The position numbers were made by a program, and so were the translations under genes. DNA of 47,501 nt from Enterobacter sp. Ag1 (GTDB lineage: Bacteria > Pseudomonadota > Gammaproteobacteria > Enterobacterales > Enterobacteriaceae): contig AKXM01000017.1 in the NCBI GenBank assembly GCA_000277545.1, forward strand, positions 1 to 47,501, written 5' to 3'. Each line of letters starts with the position of its first letter. The first letter of the stretch is position 1. Positions 32,401-42,574 of this stretch are shown in pieces. The notes under the pieces are model-generated. The model saw only the letters and a program-made list of their open reading frames with translations. It ran no database searches and was not told the origin of the DNA.

Positions 32401-32953
32401 CGGTGGCATGCGCCTGAAAGAGATGCACCCGACGGAACGTGGTAAAATGACCACGGCTGCGGGTCTGGTGATTGCTTCGCGGGTTATGGTCACCAAGCGA
32501 GGTAATCGCATCGGCATCTGTACGCTGGATGACCGCTCTGGTCGTCTGGAAGTGATGTTATTCACAGATGCGCTAGAAAAATACCAGCATCTGCTGGAAA
32601 AAGACCGTATCCTGATCGTTAGCGGACAGGTCAGCTTTGATGACTTCAGCGGAGGGCTTAAAATGACGGCCCGCGAGCTGATGGACATCGACGAAGCCCG
32701 TGAAAAGTACGCGCGTGGGCTTGCTATCTCGCTGACGGACAGGCAAATTGATGACCAGCTTTTAAACCGTCTCCGTCAGTCTCTGGAACCCCATCGTTCG
32801 GGGACAATTCCAGTACATCTCTACTATCAGAGGGTGGATGCACGAGCCCGGTTGCGCTTCGGTGCGACATGGCGTGTTTCCCCTAGCGATCGTTTACTTA
32901 ACGATCTGCGAACGCTGATTGGTTCGGAGCAGGTGGAACTGGAGTTTGACTAA
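29471..32953 (+). CDS. dnaE: DNA polymerase III alpha subunit
   Basis: DnaE is the replicative C-family polymerase. Its 1160 residues equal E. coli. The N-terminal PHP domain (about 1-270, [10 protein letters not shown]) is followed by palm, fingers and thumb; the three catalytic aspartates are D401 and D403 (PDFDVDF) and D555 ([11 protein letters not shown]). Then come a helix-hairpin-helix region, an OB fold ([14 protein letters not shown], about 1015-1028) and a C-terminal tau-binding domain. It lies between rnhB and accA and shares the operon with the lipid A genes, as in E. coli. accA starts 12 bases downstream. Confidence 0.98.
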   Translation: MAEPRFIHLRVHSDYSMIDGLAKTGPLVKKAAALGMPALAITDFTNLCGLVKFYGSGHGAGIKPIIGADFNVANELLGDELSHLTVLAANNEGYQNLTLLISRAYQRGYGAAGPIIDREWLVELNEGLILLSGGRMGDIGKSLLRGNQLLVDQCLEFWQQHFADRFYLELIRTGRVDEENYLHAAVALADERGLPVVATNDVRFIDAGDFDAHEIRVAIHDGFTLDDPKRPRNYSAQQYMRSEEEMCELFSDIPEALENSVEIAKRCNVTVRLGEYFLPQFPTGEMTTEDFLVMKSKEGLEERLEFLFPDPEVRAQKRPEYDERLDIELQVINQMGFPGYFLIVMEFIQWSKDNGVPVGPGRGSGAGSLVAYALKITDLDPLEFDLLFERFLNPERVSMPDFDVDFCMEKRDQVIDHVSEMYGREAVSQIITFGTMAAKAVIRDVGRVLGHPYGFVDRISKLVPPDPGMTLAKAFEAEPQLPEIYEADEEVKALIDMARKLEGVTRNAGKHAGGVVIAPTKITDFAPLYCDDQGQHPVTQFDKNDVEYAGLVKFDFLGLRTLTIIDWALKMINPRRAKQGLEPIDIAAIPLDDKKSFDMLQRSETTAVFQLESRGMKDLIKRLQPDCFEDMIALVALFRPGPLQSGMVDNFIDRKHGREAISYPDVEWQHESLKPVLEPTYGIILYQEQVMQIAQVLSGYTLGGADMLRRAMGKKKPEEMAKQRGTFEEGAIKNGVDGELSMKIFDLVEKFAGYGFNKSHSAAYALVSYQTLWLKAHYPAEFMAAVMTADMDNTEKVVGLVDECWRMGLKVLSPDINSGLYHFHVNDDGEIVYGIGAIKGVGEGPIEAIIEARNQGGHFLDLFDLCARSDIKKLNRRVLEKLIMSGAFDRLGPHRAALMNALGDALKAADQHAKAEAIGQADMFGVLAEEPEQVEKSYASVIPWPEQVVLEGERETLGLYLTGHPINQYLKEIERYVGGMRLKEMHPTERGKMTTAAGLVIASRVMVTKRGNRIGICTLDDRSGRLEVMLFTDALEKYQHLLEKDRILIVSGQVSFDDFSGGLKMTARELMDIDEAREKYARGLAISLTDRQIDDQLLNRLRQSLEPHRSGTIPVHLYYQRVDARARLRFGATWRVSPSDRLLNDLRTLIGSEQVELEFD

Positions 32954-32965
32954 AACAGGAATATT

Positions 32966-33925
32966 ATGAGTCTGAATTTCCTTGATTTCGAACAGCCGAT
33001 TGCAGAGCTGGAAGCGAAAATCGATTCCCTGACGGCCGTTAGCCGCCAGGATGAAAAACTGGATATTAATCTGGACGAAGAAGTGCAGCGTCTGCGCGAG
33101 AAAAGCGTTGAGCTGACCCGCAAGATCTTCGCTGATTTAGGTGCATGGCAGATTGCGCAGCTGGCGCGCCATCCGCAGCGTCCGTACACCCTGGATTACG
33201 TTCGTCTGGCTTTTGATGAGTTCGACGAACTGGCCGGCGATCGTGCCTATGCCGACGATAAAGCTATCGTGGGCGGTATTGCTCGTCTGGAAGGTCGTCC
33301 GGTGATGATCATTGGTCATCAGAAAGGGCGCGAAACCAAAGAGAAAATCCGTCGTAACTTCGGTATGCCGGCACCAGAAGGCTACCGTAAAGCGCTGCGT
33401 CTGATGGAAATGGCTGAACGTTTTAACATGCCGATCATTACCTTCATCGACACGCCGGGTGCTTATCCGGGCGTTGGCGCCGAAGAACGTGGTCAGTCTG
33501 AAGCGATCGCCCGCAACCTGCGTGAAATGTCCCGCCTGAAAGTACCGGTCATTTGTACCGTTATCGGTGAAGGTGGTTCCGGTGGTGCGCTGGCCATTGG
33601 CGTGGGTGACAAAGTAAACATGCTGCAGTACAGCACTTACTCCGTTATTTCCCCGGAAGGCTGTGCGTCAATCCTGTGGAAGAGCGCGGATAAAGCCCCG
33701 CTGGCCGCAGAAGCGATGGGGATCATTGCTCCTCGCCTGAAAGAGCTGAAGCTGATCGATACCGTGATCCCAGAGCCGTTGGGTGGTGCGCATCGCAATC
33801 CAGAAGTGATGGCTGCTTCCCTGCGTGCACAGCTGCTGGCCGATCTGGCGGATCTCGACGTGTTGAACAAAGATGAATTGTTAAACCGTCGTTATCAGCG
33901 CCTGATGAGCTACGGCTACGCCTGA
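32966..33925 (+). CDS. accA: Acetyl-CoA carboxylase carboxyltransferase subunit alpha
   Basis: AccA with AccD forms the carboxyltransferase that moves the carboxyl group from biotin-carrier AccB to acetyl-CoA, making malonyl-CoA for fatty-acid synthesis. The 319 residues equal E. coli. The crotonase-type core shows [25 protein letters not shown] and [15 protein letters not shown], the oxyanion and CoA regions. It is the last gene of the long envelope operon, closed by a terminator at 33948. Confidence 0.98.
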   Translation: MSLNFLDFEQPIAELEAKIDSLTAVSRQDEKLDINLDEEVQRLREKSVELTRKIFADLGAWQIAQLARHPQRPYTLDYVRLAFDEFDELAGDRAYADDKAIVGGIARLEGRPVMIIGHQKGRETKEKIRRNFGMPAPEGYRKALRLMEMAERFNMPIITFIDTPGAYPGVGAEERGQSEAIARNLREMSRLKVPVICTVIGEGGSGGALAIGVGDKVNMLQYSTYSVISPEGCASILWKSADKAPLAAEAMGIIAPRLKELKLIDTVIPEPLGGAHRNPEVMAASLRAQLLADLADLDVLNKDELLNRRYQRLMSYGYA

Positions 33926-33947
33926 TTTTGAGTTGTAAAATAGCGAT

Positions 33948-33974
33948 AAGGGTCGGATTTTCCGGCCCTTTTTG
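33948..33974 (+). terminator. Terminator after accA
   Basis: AAGGGTCGG (33948-33956) pairs, with one G-T pair, to CCGGCCCTT (33962-33970), followed by TTTT. Confidence 0.85.
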
Positions 33975-34040
33975 CATTTATTGCTTCATGGAAAATCCCA
34001 TTGCGCTATGCTTAGCCAGGTGATTTCCAGGAGGTGAACA

Positions 34041-36182
34041 TTGAATACCATTGCGATTATGGGGCCGCACGGCGTTTTCTACAAAGACGAGCCTATTAAG
34101 GAACTGCATCGCGCGCTGGAGCTGCAGGGCTTTCAGCTCATCTACCCCACCAACAGCACTGACCTGCTTAAGCTGATTGAGCACAACCCTCGTATCTGCG
34201 GCGTGGTCTTTGACTGGGACGAATACAGCCTCGACTTGTGCAGCGAAATTAACCTGCTGAATGAAGATCTGCCGCTGTATGCATTCATCAATACACATTC
34301 CTCTCTAAACGTTAGCGTGAATGAAATGCGCATGGCGCTGTGGTTCTTCGAGTATGCGCTGAGCGCGGCCGACGACATCGCCCTGCGTATTCGCCAGTAC
34401 ACCGACGAGTACCTGGATACGATTACGCCGCCGCTGACCAAAGCGCTGTTCACCTATGTGAAAGAGGGAAAATACACTTTCTGTACGCCAGGGCATATGG
34501 CCGGTACCGCCTACCAGAAAAGCCCGGTCGGCTGCTTGTTTTACGACTTTTTTGGCGGCAACACGCTGAAGGCCGACGTGTCGATTTCGGTTACGGAGCT
34601 GGGTTCGCTGCTAGATCATACCGGCCCTCATCTGGAGGCGGAGGAGTACATTGCCCGCACCTTCGGCGCCGAACAAAGCTATATGGTGACTAACGGGACT
34701 TCGACGTCGAACAAGATAGTCGGGATGTATGCCGCGCCATCCGGCAGCACAATTCTGGTCGATCGTAACTGCCATAAATCGCTGACCCATTTGCTGATGA
34801 TGACCAATCTGGTGCCAATCTGGCTGAAGCCAACGCGTAACGCGCTGGGGATCCTGGGCGGTATTCCGCAGCGTGAATTTACTCGTGAAAATATCGAGAA
34901 AAAGGTCGCTGAAACCCCGAATGCGCAGTGGCCGGTGCACGCGGTTATCACCAACTCGACCTACGACGGGCTGCTGTACAACACCGATTTCATCAAGCAA
35001 ACGCTAGATGTGCCGTCGATTCACTTTGACTCCGCCTGGGTGCCCTATACCAACTTCCATCCGATTTATCAGGGAAAAAGCGGCATGAGCGGTGATCGAG
35101 TACCGGGGAAAATTATCTATGAAACCCAGTCGACCCATAAGCTGCTGGCGGCGTTCTCCCAGGCTTCGCTGATTCACATTAAAGGTGATTACGATGAAGA
35201 GACCTTTAACGAAACCTACATGATGCATACCACCACTTCCCCGAGCTATCCGCTGGTGGCCTCGATTGAAACGGCCGCGGCGATGCTGCGCGGTAATACG
35301 GGGAAACGGCTGATCAACCGTTCCGTTGAGCGTGCCCTGCATTTCCGCCGTGAAGTGCAGCGCCTGCGCGAAGAGTCAGAAGACTGGTTCTTCGATATCT
35401 GGCAACCCGATCATGTTGATGAGGCCGAGTGCTGGCCCATTGCCCCCGGAGAGGAAGACTGGCATGGCTTCAGGGATGCCGATGCCGAACACATGTATCT
35501 CGACCCTATCAAAGTCACTATTTTGACGCCGGGTATGAGCGAGTTGGGCGAAATGGCAGAAGAGGGGATCCCGGCGGCGCTGGTGGCCAAGTTTCTCGAC
35601 GAGCGGGGCGTTGTTGTTGAGAAGACCGGTCCGTACAACCTGCTGTTCCTGTTCAGTATCGGTATTGATAAGACAAAAGCGCTAAGCCTGCTGCGCGGGC
35701 TGACGGAGTTTAAGCGCTCTTACGATCTTAATTTGCGTGTGAAGAACATGCTGCCGGATCTTTATGCGGAAGATCCGGACTTTTATCGCAACATGCGCAT
35801 TCAGACGCTGGCGCAGGGGATCCACAAACTGATTAAGCAACATAACCTGCCCGATCTAATGTTGCGCGCTTTTGATGTCCTGCCAGAAATGCGTATGACG
35901 CCGCATGAGGCTTATCAGCAGCAGGTGAAAGGCAACGTAGAAACGGTAGAAATAGAGGAACTGTTGGGCAGAGTTTCAGCCAATATGATCCTGCCTTATC
36001 CGCCAGGCGTGCCGGTGGTGATGCCGGGAGAAGTGATCACCAAAGAGAGTCGGGCGGTGCTCGACTTCCTGCTGATGCTGTGCTCTGTGGGGGAACATTA
36101 TCCGGGCTTTGAAACGGATATTCACGGGGCTAAACTCGGTGAGGACGGCGTCTACAGAGTACGAGTCTTAAAAGAGGCTTGA
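34041..36182 (+). CDS. ldcC: Lysine decarboxylase LdcC
   Basis: This PLP enzyme decarboxylates lysine to cadaverine. The 713 residues and close match to E. coli LdcC (the low-level constitutive paralogue of inducible CadA) and the accA-yaeR location point to ldcC. An N-terminal wing domain (about 1-130) precedes the aminotransferase core, with the cofactor lysine K367 in ETQSTHKLLAAFSQ and the PLP phosphate site TNGTSTSNK. Start is TTG at 34041 with AGGAGG eight bases before. No cadB antiporter is next to it, which fits LdcC and not CadA. Confidence 0.95.
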   Translation: MNTIAIMGPHGVFYKDEPIKELHRALELQGFQLIYPTNSTDLLKLIEHNPRICGVVFDWDEYSLDLCSEINLLNEDLPLYAFINTHSSLNVSVNEMRMALWFFEYALSAADDIALRIRQYTDEYLDTITPPLTKALFTYVKEGKYTFCTPGHMAGTAYQKSPVGCLFYDFFGGNTLKADVSISVTELGSLLDHTGPHLEAEEYIARTFGAEQSYMVTNGTSTSNKIVGMYAAPSGSTILVDRNCHKSLTHLLMMTNLVPIWLKPTRNALGILGGIPQREFTRENIEKKVAETPNAQWPVHAVITNSTYDGLLYNTDFIKQTLDVPSIHFDSAWVPYTNFHPIYQGKSGMSGDRVPGKIIYETQSTHKLLAAFSQASLIHIKGDYDEETFNETYMMHTTTSPSYPLVASIETAAAMLRGNTGKRLINRSVERALHFRREVQRLREESEDWFFDIWQPDHVDEAECWPIAPGEEDWHGFRDADAEHMYLDPIKVTILTPGMSELGEMAEEGIPAALVAKFLDERGVVVEKTGPYNLLFLFSIGIDKTKALSLLRGLTEFKRSYDLNLRVKNMLPDLYAEDPDFYRNMRIQTLAQGIHKLIKQHNLPDLMLRAFDVLPEMRMTPHEAYQQQVKGNVETVEIEELLGRVSANMILPYPPGVPVVMPGEVITKESRAVLDFLLMLCSVGEHYPGFETDIHGAKLGEDGVYRVRVLKEA

Positions 36183-36239
36183 GCGCTTGCTTTGCAGGGA
36201 AGCGATGATTACCTTGCCTGAAGTGACTAAGGAGATTTT

Positions 36240-36629
36240 ATGCTGGGTTTAAAGCAAATTCATCACGTCGCGATTATCGCGTCGGACTACGAACGCAGTA
36301 AGCAATTCTATTGCGATGTGCTGGAGTTTACGCTGGAAGCGGAAGTTTACCGCAAAGAGCGGGACTCCTGGAAAGGCGATCTGGCGCTGAATGGCCAGTA
36401 CGTTATTGAGCTATTCTCTTTTCCGTTTCCGCCTGTACGCCCAAGTCGCCCAGAGGCCTGCGGGCTTCGTCACCTGGCATTCAGCGTGGAAAACATTGAC
36501 CAGGCGATTACGCACCTGGAAAGCCACGGCGTGAAATGCGAGCCCATCCGCATCGATCCCTATACCAACAAACGTTTCACCTTCTTCAGCGATCCCGACG
36601 GCCTGCCGCTGGAACTTTATCAGCAGTAA
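36240..36629 (+). CDS. yaeR: VOC (glyoxalase I-like) family protein YaeR
   Basis: This 129-residue protein has the two beta-alpha-beta-beta-beta modules of the vicinal-oxygen-chelate superfamily: IHHVAIIASDYERSKQFYCDVL at the start (HHVAI carries a metal ligand) and LRHLAFSVENIDQAITHL in the middle, ending with FFSDPDGLPLELYQ whose glutamate is a likely ligand. It resembles metal-dependent lyases, but its substrate is unknown. AAGGAG precedes the ATG. It lies 57 bases after ldcC and 61 before tilS, as in E. coli. Confidence 0.93.
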   Translation: MLGLKQIHHVAIIASDYERSKQFYCDVLEFTLEAEVYRKERDSWKGDLALNGQYVIELFSFPFPPVRPSRPEACGLRHLAFSVENIDQAITHLESHGVKCEPIRIDPYTNKRFTFFSDPDGLPLELYQQ

Positions 36630-36690
36630 ACCTTGCCAGCGCCGCGAATGCCCGGTAATTTGCCGGGCAAACCCCTCGTAACGACAAACT

Positions 36691-37998
36691 ATGACTAGCC
36701 GCGAACTTCAGTCTTTTCTGCATCCTCACCGCCAACTGCTGGTGGCGTTTAGCGGTGGGCTGGATTCGACGGTTCTGCTGCACCAAGTCGTTACCCTGCG
36801 AGATACTCTGCAACCTGGCCTGAATATCAGGGCAATGCATATCCACCATGGACTCAGCCCGAGAGCAGACAGCTGGGTGGAACATTGCCGGGCAATTTGT
36901 GAGAAGTGGAACGTGCCCTTCGAAGTGGCTTATGTTCAGCTTCCCTCCGGCGGCCAGGGGATTGAAGGGGAAGCGAGGGCGGCCCGCTACCAGGCGCTTT
37001 CTGACTCGCTTTTGGCAGGTGAAGTGCTGCTGACGGCACAGCATTTGGACGACCAGTGTGAGACCTTCCTGTTGGCGCTTAAACGCGGCAGCGGCCCGGC
37101 CGGGCTGGCGTCGATGCTTGCGATTTTGCCTTTTAGCGACACATTATTATTGCGCCCGTTGCTGGCAACTTCACGGGCACAGCTTGAGGAGTGGGCTGGC
37201 GTTCACCGGCTAAGCTGGATTGAGGACGAAAGTAATCAGGACGATAAGTATGACCGGAATTTCCTGCGTCTGAGAGTCGTTCCTCTGCTGCAGCAAAGAT
37301 GGCCCCATTTTTCCCGCAGCGTTGCCCGCAGCGCTGCGTTATGCGGCGAGCAGGAACAGCTGCTTGATGAACTGCTTGCCGAACAGCTGGATAACTTGAT
37401 GTCACCCGAGGGCGCGCTGCATATTGAGTCGATGCTGGCGATGAGTGAGGCACGGCGATTTGCCCTGCTGCGGCGCTGGCTCTCCTGGCATCGGGCTGCG
37501 ATGCCGTCCCGGGCTTCTCTTCAACGTTTATGGCAGGAAGTCGCTTTAAGTCGGGAAGATGCCAATCCTCGCCTTCGCCTGGGCGAACATGAAATCAGGC
37601 GTTTTCAGGGGGAACTGTATTGGGTTCCGCTGCTGACCATCGATCGGGAAAAAAGCTATTTATGGCCCGCACCTTATCACCCCATGAATCTCCCTGGGCT
37701 GGGAATGATTTTACTCAGCGAGAAGGGAATGCCGGTGCGTGCGCCAGCAGAGGACGAAATTGTTAGCCTGCGTTTTAAGGCTTCGGGTTTGCTGCATATT
37801 GTCGGCCGTGATAAAAGGCGAACGCTGAAAAAAATCTGGCAGGAATTGCGCATTCCGCCATGGGAACGTGACGCCACGCCGCTGCTGTTTTATGGCGAGC
37901 AACTTATCGCTGCGCCGGGTATTTTTGTCACTCGTGAAGGACAAGCTACGGAACATTCATGCTGGCACATAGACTGGCAAAAGGGAGTTGAGCAATGA
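36691..37998 (+). CDS. tilS: tRNA(Ile)-lysidine synthetase
   Basis: TilS ligates lysine to C34 of the CAU anticodon of a minor tRNA-Ile, turning it from methionine to isoleucine decoding; it is essential. The ATP-binding PP-loop SGGLDS is at residues 21-26 and a long N-terminal helix-rich domain, then a C-terminal tRNA-binding domain, follow. It has 435 residues against 432 in E. coli. No strong ribosome-binding site is seen before 36691. Its last four bases (ATGA) overlap the start of a c-type cytochrome gene, an addition not found at this place in E. coli K-12. Confidence 0.96.
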   Translation: MTSRELQSFLHPHRQLLVAFSGGLDSTVLLHQVVTLRDTLQPGLNIRAMHIHHGLSPRADSWVEHCRAICEKWNVPFEVAYVQLPSGGQGIEGEARAARYQALSDSLLAGEVLLTAQHLDDQCETFLLALKRGSGPAGLASMLAILPFSDTLLLRPLLATSRAQLEEWAGVHRLSWIEDESNQDDKYDRNFLRLRVVPLLQQRWPHFSRSVARSAALCGEQEQLLDELLAEQLDNLMSPEGALHIESMLAMSEARRFALLRRWLSWHRAAMPSRASLQRLWQEVALSREDANPRLRLGEHEIRRFQGELYWVPLLTIDREKSYLWPAPYHPMNLPGLGMILLSEKGMPVRAPAEDEIVSLRFKASGLLHIVGRDKRRTLKKIWQELRIPPWERDATPLLFYGEQLIAAPGIFVTREGQATEHSCWHIDWQKGVEQ

Positions 37999-38306
37999 AA
38001 AAAGTCGTATTGCTGCTTGGGCTGATAGTCTGCAGTTTACCTGCTCTGGCGAAAGGCGATCCCCAGGCCGGGGAAGCGAAGGCCATGACCTGCGTTGCCT
38101 GCCATGGCATGAGTGGGAAAGCTTCTGCGCCGCTGTACCCAAACATTGGCGGGCAGAGCGAAGCTTATCTGGAGCATTCGCTTCAGGCTTATAAAAAAGG
38201 GGAGCGCAGCGGTGGGCAGGCAGAAATCATGAAGGCTTACGTCAGCGGGCTTTCAGACGAGGATATCTCTGATTTAGCGGCCTACTACGCCTCAATGAAG
38301 CCGTAA
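37995..38306 (+). CDS. Small periplasmic class I c-type cytochrome
   Basis: A 103-residue protein with a Sec signal peptide (cleavage likely after residue 19, ALA) and one haem c motif, CVACH at residues 33-37. The likely sixth ligand is M79 in [15 protein letters not shown]. The pattern [32 protein letters not shown] is that of single-haem cytochromes of the c553/c4 type. It would need the Ccm machinery for haem attachment and could shuttle electrons in the periplasm; the partner oxidase or dehydrogenase is not visible. It overlaps tilS by four bases, giving coupled translation, and is closed by a terminator. I know of no E. coli K-12 counterpart at this position and give no symbol. Confidence 0.9.
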   Translation: MKKVVLLLGLIVCSLPALAKGDPQAGEAKAMTCVACHGMSGKASAPLYPNIGGQSEAYLEHSLQAYKKGERSGGQAEIMKAYVSGLSDEDISDLAAYYASMKP

Positions 38307-38308
38307 AC

Positions 38309-38342
38309 AAAACGGGCAGCCTCGATAGCTGCCCGTTTTGTT
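38309..38342. terminator. Bidirectional terminator between the cytochrome gene and rof
   Basis: AAAACGGGCAGC (38309-38320) pairs with GCTGCCCGTTTT (38328-38339) around a seven-base loop, serving both convergent units. Confidence 0.9.
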
Positions 38343-38361
38343 TGAGATGGGGTGATCAGAT

Positions 38362-38622
38362 TTATTCGACGCTCACCACGATAGTGCCGATTTCGGGGTG
38401 GCTAAAGCTGTTAATTTTATCGAGGCGTAGCTCACGCGTAGCGCCAGCGTTATCGACAACCAGGTATTCGACGTTTTTACGAGAAACCAGATCGCTCGCT
38501 TTGGCTTTCAAAACCTCCCCGTCTTTTAACTCCAGCGTCAGTAACAAATGATGCTGGCAGGCGAGCTCGAGATTGTCATAATCATCACAGTTGATGGGTT
38601 GATACGCATCATTCATTGACAT
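38362..38622 (-). CDS. rof: Rho-binding antiterminator Rof (YaeO)
   Basis: Rof binds the termination factor Rho and blocks its RNA contacts, lowering Rho-dependent termination. The 86-residue small acidic protein has the Sm-like fold core seen in [19 protein letters not shown] and [21 protein letters not shown]. It starts [10 protein letters not shown] at 38622, behind GGTGAG; the second methionine at 38616 is also possible and would give the E. coli 84-residue form. It overlaps the end of yaeP by 14 bases (8 with the second start), so the two are translationally coupled. Confidence 0.95.
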   Translation of the reverse strand: MSMNDAYQPINCDDYDNLELACQHHLLLTLELKDGEVLKAKASDLVSRKNVEYLVVDNAGATRELRLDKINSFSHPEIGTIVVSVE

Positions 38623-38809
38623 AATCGCTCACCAGTAAGTTCGCGGCAGCATAAGCCGCCTGTTCCCTGACCGACTCCGATACGGCCTCGCTGGAGGCAA
38701 CTTCGTTCAGAGCCTTCAATACGCATCCTAAGGCATCAGGAATATAGCCTAAATCGCCGCTGGCAATTTCCGCATAGCGTTGCCGAACTAATTCACAATA
38801 CTTTTCCAC
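38609..38809 (-). CDS. yaeP: UPF0253 family protein YaeP
   Basis: A 66-residue protein almost identical to E. coli YaeP ([20 protein letters not shown] at the start, read with methionine). Its function is unknown. It begins with GTG at 38809, immediately behind a full AGGAGGG, which decides this start over the longer open frame to 38890. It forms an overlapping pair with rof. No membrane span or signal is visible; it is predicted to be mostly helical. Confidence 0.93.
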   Translation of the reverse strand: MEKYCELVRQRYAEIASGDLGYIPDALGCVLKALNEVASSEAVSESVREQAAYAAANLLVSDYVNE

Positions 38810-38894
38810 ATACCCTCCTCTCAGAGTCCCGACTTCAGACCTACTCGTGGGGTCAAGTCTAAGCCTACGAAGATAAACTCTGTTTAGCAAGGTG

Positions 38895-38903
38895 ACTATA
38901 CCA
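38895..38903 (-). promoter_or_regulatory. Candidate extended -10 promoter of yaeP-rof
   Basis: On the minus strand TGGTATAGT is an extended -10 element, about 85 bases before the yaeP GTG. No good -35 is present, which fits the extended type. The opposite strand has TACAAT at 38974-38979 that may serve yaeQ. Confidence 0.45.
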
Positions 38904-39007
38904 CAGCAATGTAACCGATATCAGCCACGCAAATATACCCGTCATACTCAGAGCCGAAGGAGTGTTATTTCGCTACAATAGCGCGCAATTGTGTATGGAG
39001 AAGTGTG

Positions 39008-39550
39008 ATGGCGTTAAAAGCGACAATTTATAAGGCGACGGTAAATGTGGCCGATCTCGATCGTAATCGGTTTCTGGACAGCAGCCTGACGCTGGCGCGT
39101 CATCCCTCGGAAACGCAGGAGCGCATGATGCTGCGCCTGCTGGCATGGATTAAATATGCGGATGAGCGTCTGGAATTTACCCGTGGCCTCAGCGCAGAAG
39201 ACGAGCCGGAAATCTGGCGTAAAAACGATCACCTTGGCATTGATTTGTGGGTAGAACTAGGGTTACCGGAAGAACGTCGGGTCAAAAAAGCCTGCAGCCA
39301 GTCGGCTGAGGTGGCATTGTTTACCTATAATAGTCGGGCGGCGGAAATTTGGTGGCAGCAAAACCAGACCCGCCTGAGCCAGTTTAAAAACCTGTCCATC
39401 TGGTATCTGGATGACGCACAGCTGGCGAAGTTAAGTGAGTTTGGTACGCGCACCATGAACCTGCAGGCGACAATTCAGGATGGCGCAATCTGGCTGTCCG
39501 ACAGCGAGAATAATCTGGAAATTCACTTTACGGCCTGGCTGCAACAATGA
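39008..39550 (+). CDS. yaeQ: YaeQ family protein (PD-(D/E)XK-like fold)
   Basis: YaeQ is a 180-residue soluble protein of unknown role; its family has a fold related to PD-(D/E)XK nucleases, and the E. coli-type protein was once proposed to suppress RfaH loss. Conserved segments are [36 protein letters not shown], and [19 protein letters not shown]. The ATG at 39008 follows GGAG by 7 bases and gives the family N-terminus. It overlaps arfB by four bases (ATGA), so the pair is coupled, as in E. coli. Confidence 0.94.
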   Translation: MALKATIYKATVNVADLDRNRFLDSSLTLARHPSETQERMMLRLLAWIKYADERLEFTRGLSAEDEPEIWRKNDHLGIDLWVELGLPEERRVKKACSQSAEVALFTYNSRAAEIWWQQNQTRLSQFKNLSIWYLDDAQLAKLSEFGTRTMNLQATIQDGAIWLSDSENNLEIHFTAWLQQ

Positions 39551-39969
39551 TTTCCGTGTCGCGAACGGTCGTTATCCCGGACAATGAAGTCACGATTACC
39601 GCGATTCGTGCCCAGGGGGCGGGCGGGCAGCATGTGAATAAAACCTCAACGGCGATTCATTTGCGTTTTGATATTCCTGCCTCTAGCCTGCCGGAGTCGT
39701 ATAAGATACGTCTGCTGGCGGTAAGTCACCATTTGATCACGCCTGAGGGCGTGGTGGTGATTAAAGCCCAGGAATACCGAAGCCAGGAGATGAACCGCGA
39801 AGCGGCGGTGGCTCGCCTGGTTTCATTGATACAAGAACTCACCGTAGTGCAGAAGAGCCGCCGTGCCACAAAGCCGACGCGGGCTTCTAAAGAGCGGCGT
39901 CTGGCCTCAAAGGCGCAGAAATCGACAACCAAAGCACTACGCGGCAAAGTTCGTCGTCATCCGGAGTAG
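39547..39969 (+). CDS. arfB: Alternative ribosome-rescue factor ArfB
   Basis: ArfB (YaeJ) is a peptidyl-tRNA hydrolase that rescues ribosomes stalled on mRNAs without a stop codon. The release-factor GGQ motif is in [15 protein letters not shown] (about residues 21-35). The basic C-terminal tail ([20 protein letters not shown] and beyond, about 106-140) enters the empty mRNA channel. The 140 residues equal E. coli. Its start overlaps the yaeQ stop. Confidence 0.96.
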   Translation: MISVSRTVVIPDNEVTITAIRAQGAGGQHVNKTSTAIHLRFDIPASSLPESYKIRLLAVSHHLITPEGVVVIKAQEYRSQEMNREAAVARLVSLIQELTVVQKSRRATKPTRASKERRLASKAQKSTTKALRGKVRRHPE

Positions 39970-40005
39970 CGACGAACATTGGGACAACGGCATAAGGAAT
40001 GAAGC

Positions 40006-40695
40006 ATGAAGAAGAGTCTTCTGGCTGCGCTGGCAGCGCTCAGCCTGTTCACGCTATTTGGCTGTAATAATCGTACGGAAACGCAAACTTTGATCCCGGC
40101 TCAGGCGGCGGAATTGAAACCGATGCAGCAGAGCTATCGCGGCGTAGTGCCGTGTGCGGATTGTGAAGGGATTGAAACCTCGCTGTTCCTGGAAAAGGAC
40201 GGCACCTGGGTGATGAATCAGACTTACCAGGGTAAAGGAGCCTCATTTGCCAGCTACGGTAAATGGGCGCGGACTGCCGATAAACTGGTCTTAACCGACA
40301 GCGAAGGCGAGAAGCAGTATTACCACCCTAAGGGCGACAGCCTGGTGATGCTGGATCGTGAAGGCAATCCGATTGATTCGCAGTTCAACTACACGCTAAA
40401 AGCGGTGGATGCGAAGCTGCCGTCAACGCCAATGCCGATGAAAGGCAAGTATAAATACATGGCTGACGCGGCGGTATTCCAGGACTGTGCGACCGGTAAA
40501 ACCTTTGCCGTTGCGGATAATGCCGAGCTCGAAAGAGCCTATGCGGCAGCGCGCGGCAAGAACAGCGCGCCAATCCTGCTGGTGGTAGAAGGGCACTTTA
40601 CGCTGCAGGCTTCTCCAGACAGTGGGGAGTTACAAAAAGCGCTGGTCGCGGATAAGGGTGCGAAGTTTAAGCCCGGCAAAGAGTGTAACGACTAA
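40006..40695 (+). CDS. nlpE: Outer-membrane lipoprotein NlpE (CutF)
   Basis: NlpE senses surface contact and lipoprotein-trafficking faults and activates the Cpx response. It has a lipoprotein signal peptide with lipobox LFGC; the lipidated cysteine is residue 20. The N-terminal domain has the CADC pair in VPCADCEGIETSLFLEKDG and the C-terminal domain has cysteines in FQDCATGK and the final GKECND, expected to form disulfides. It has 229 residues against 236 in E. coli. It is transcribed toward proS and shares a terminator with it; yaeF, which lies between them in E. coli, is missing. Confidence 0.95.
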   Translation: MKKSLLAALAALSLFTLFGCNNRTETQTLIPAQAAELKPMQQSYRGVVPCADCEGIETSLFLEKDGTWVMNQTYQGKGASFASYGKWARTADKLVLTDSEGEKQYYHPKGDSLVMLDREGNPIDSQFNYTLKAVDAKLPSTPMPMKGKYKYMADAAVFQDCATGKTFAVADNAELERAYAAARGKNSAPILLVVEGHFTLQASPDSGELQKALVADKGAKFKPGKECND

Positions 40696-40701
40696 AACGA
40701 A

Positions 40702-40730
40702 AAAGCCCGTCCAGATGGACGGGCTTTTTT
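40702..40730. terminator. Bidirectional terminator between nlpE and proS
   Basis: AAAGCCCGTCC (40702-40712) pairs with GGACGGGCTTT (40717-40727) around a four-base loop, with T-run and A-run flanks. Confidence 0.92.
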
Positions 40731-40745
40731 ATGCTCAGCGGTTAA

Positions 40746-42464
40746 TTAGCCTTTGATCTGCTTCACCAGGAAATCAACGATCTCGTTGGTTTTGATCATC
40801 TGCTTCTCACCGGCACGGCGATGTTTGTATTCGATCTCTTCGTTGTCGAGATTGCGGTCGCCGATAACGATAGTGTGAGGAATACCAATCAGCTCCATGT
40901 CGGCAAACATCACGCCTGGACGCTCTTTACGATCGTCCAGCAGCACGTCGATGCCCTGCGCGCGCAGCGTGGTATACAGCTCTTCAGCCAGCTGCTGCAC
41001 GCGGAATGACTTGTGCATGTTCATTGGCAGAATCGCAACGTGGAACGGGGCGATAGCGTCCGGCCACAGAATACCGCGATCGTCAAAGTTCTGTTCAATC
41101 GCAGCCGCGACCACGCGGGTAACACCGATGCCATAGCAACCCATGGTCAGGGTCTGGTTACGGCCATCTTCACCCTGAACCGCGGCTTTCAGCGCTTCAG
41201 AGTACTTGGTACCCAACTGGAAGATGTGACCCACTTCGATGCCGCGCTTGATCATCAAGGTGCCTTTGCCGTCCGGGCTTGGATCGCCGGCCACAACGTT
41301 ACGGATATCCGCAACTTCTGGCAGCGCAACATCGCGTTCCCAGTTAATGCCGATAAAGTGTTTGCCGTCGATGTTTGCGCCAGCGGCGAAATCACTCATT
41401 GCCGCAACGCTGCGGTCAATCACAACTGGAACAGGCAGATTGATTGGACCCAGGGAACCAGGACCGGCTTTCACGATGTCGCGAATTTCTTGTTCGGTGG
41501 CGAATGTTAGCGGACTTGCTACCTGCGGCAGTTTCTCAGCCTTCACTTCGTTCAGCTCGTGATCGCCACGAACCAGCAAAGCAACCAGCGGATAAGCGCT
41601 GCCTTCGGTGGCTTTCACCAGCAGAGTCTTAACCGTTTTCTCGATTGGCAGGTTGAACTGCTCAACCAGCTCGGCGATAGTTTTTGCGTTCGGGGTGTCG
41701 ATTTGGCTCATTTCAGCGGTTGGCGCTGCGCGGCCTGCTGCCGGCGCTAAAGCTTCAGCGAATTCGATGTTTGCCGCATAGTCTGAGCTGTCAGAGAAGA
41801 TTACATCGTCTTCACCGCTTTGGGCCAGTACCTGGAACTCATGGGAAGCGCTGCCGCCAATAGAGCCGGTATCTGCCTGAACGGCACGGAAATCCAGACC
41901 CATACGGGAGAAAATCTTGCTGTAAGCCTCATACATCTTGTCGTAGGTTTCCTGCAGGGATTCCTGAGACGTATGGAACGAGTAGGCGTCTTTCATCAGG
42001 AATTCGCGGGAACGCATTACGCCAAAACGTGGGCGCACTTCGTCACGGAATTTAGTCTGGATCTGGAACAGATTCAGCGGCAGCTGCTTGTAGGAGCTCA
42101 GTTCGTTGCGAATCAGGTCGGTGATCACTTCTTCGTGGGTTGGACCCAGCACGAAAGGACGTTCGCCACGGTCAACAAAGCGCAGCAGCTCCGGGCCGTA
42201 TTGCTCCCAACGTCCACTCTCCTGCCACAGGTCGGCGGGTTGAACCACCGGCATGCACATTTCGATAGCACCGGCGTTGTTCATTTCTTCACGCACGATG
42301 TTTTCGACTTTCTTCAGGACGCGCAAACCGGTTGGCAGCCAGGTGTATAAACCGGAGGCCAGCTTGCGGATCATCCCGGCGCGCAGCATCAGCTGGTGGC
42401 TGACTACTTCAGCGTCGGCAGGTGTCTCCTTCAGAGTGGAGAGCAGATATTGGCTAGTACGCAT
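40746..42464 (-). CDS. proS: Prolyl-tRNA synthetase
   Basis: ProS is a class II aminoacyl-tRNA synthetase. Its 572 residues equal E. coli. Motif 2 ([25 protein letters not shown] region split about 137-161) and motif 3 ([17 protein letters not shown] near 440) build the active site, and the insertion domain (about 225-405) edits Ala-tRNA-Pro. A C-terminal anticodon-binding domain begins near 470. It lies downstream of trmO on the minus strand, separated by 110 bases in which I see no clear terminator, so it may be partly co-transcribed. Confidence 0.97.
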   Translation of the reverse strand: MRTSQYLLSTLKETPADAEVVSHQLMLRAGMIRKLASGLYTWLPTGLRVLKKVENIVREEMNNAGAIEMCMPVVQPADLWQESGRWEQYGPELLRFVDRGERPFVLGPTHEEVITDLIRNELSSYKQLPLNLFQIQTKFRDEVRPRFGVMRSREFLMKDAYSFHTSQESLQETYDKMYEAYSKIFSRMGLDFRAVQADTGSIGGSASHEFQVLAQSGEDDVIFSDSSDYAANIEFAEALAPAAGRAAPTAEMSQIDTPNAKTIAELVEQFNLPIEKTVKTLLVKATEGSAYPLVALLVRGDHELNEVKAEKLPQVASPLTFATEQEIRDIVKAGPGSLGPINLPVPVVIDRSVAAMSDFAAGANIDGKHFIGINWERDVALPEVADIRNVVAGDPSPDGKGTLMIKRGIEVGHIFQLGTKYSEALKAAVQGEDGRNQTLTMGCYGIGVTRVVAAAIEQNFDDRGILWPDAIAPFHVAILPMNMHKSFRVQQLAEELYTTLRAQGIDVLLDDRKERPGVMFADMELIGIPHTIVIGDRNLDNEEIEYKHRRAGEKQMIKTNEIVDFLVKQIKG

Positions 42465-42574
42465 GTTGTTACGGTTCCATTTGAACGGCAGAGCGCAGGC
42501 CAGCGGCGGCCTGCTTCAAAAAAAGTGGTTTAGTTTACCAGTGTGGCAGAGATGTCAAAAGAGAGAGGGCTAAA

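Noticed and set aside
34041-36182. Inducible lysine decarboxylase cadA
   Set aside because: The gene is between accA and yaeR, with no cadB next to it, and its sequence is closer to LdcC from the same E. coli position.
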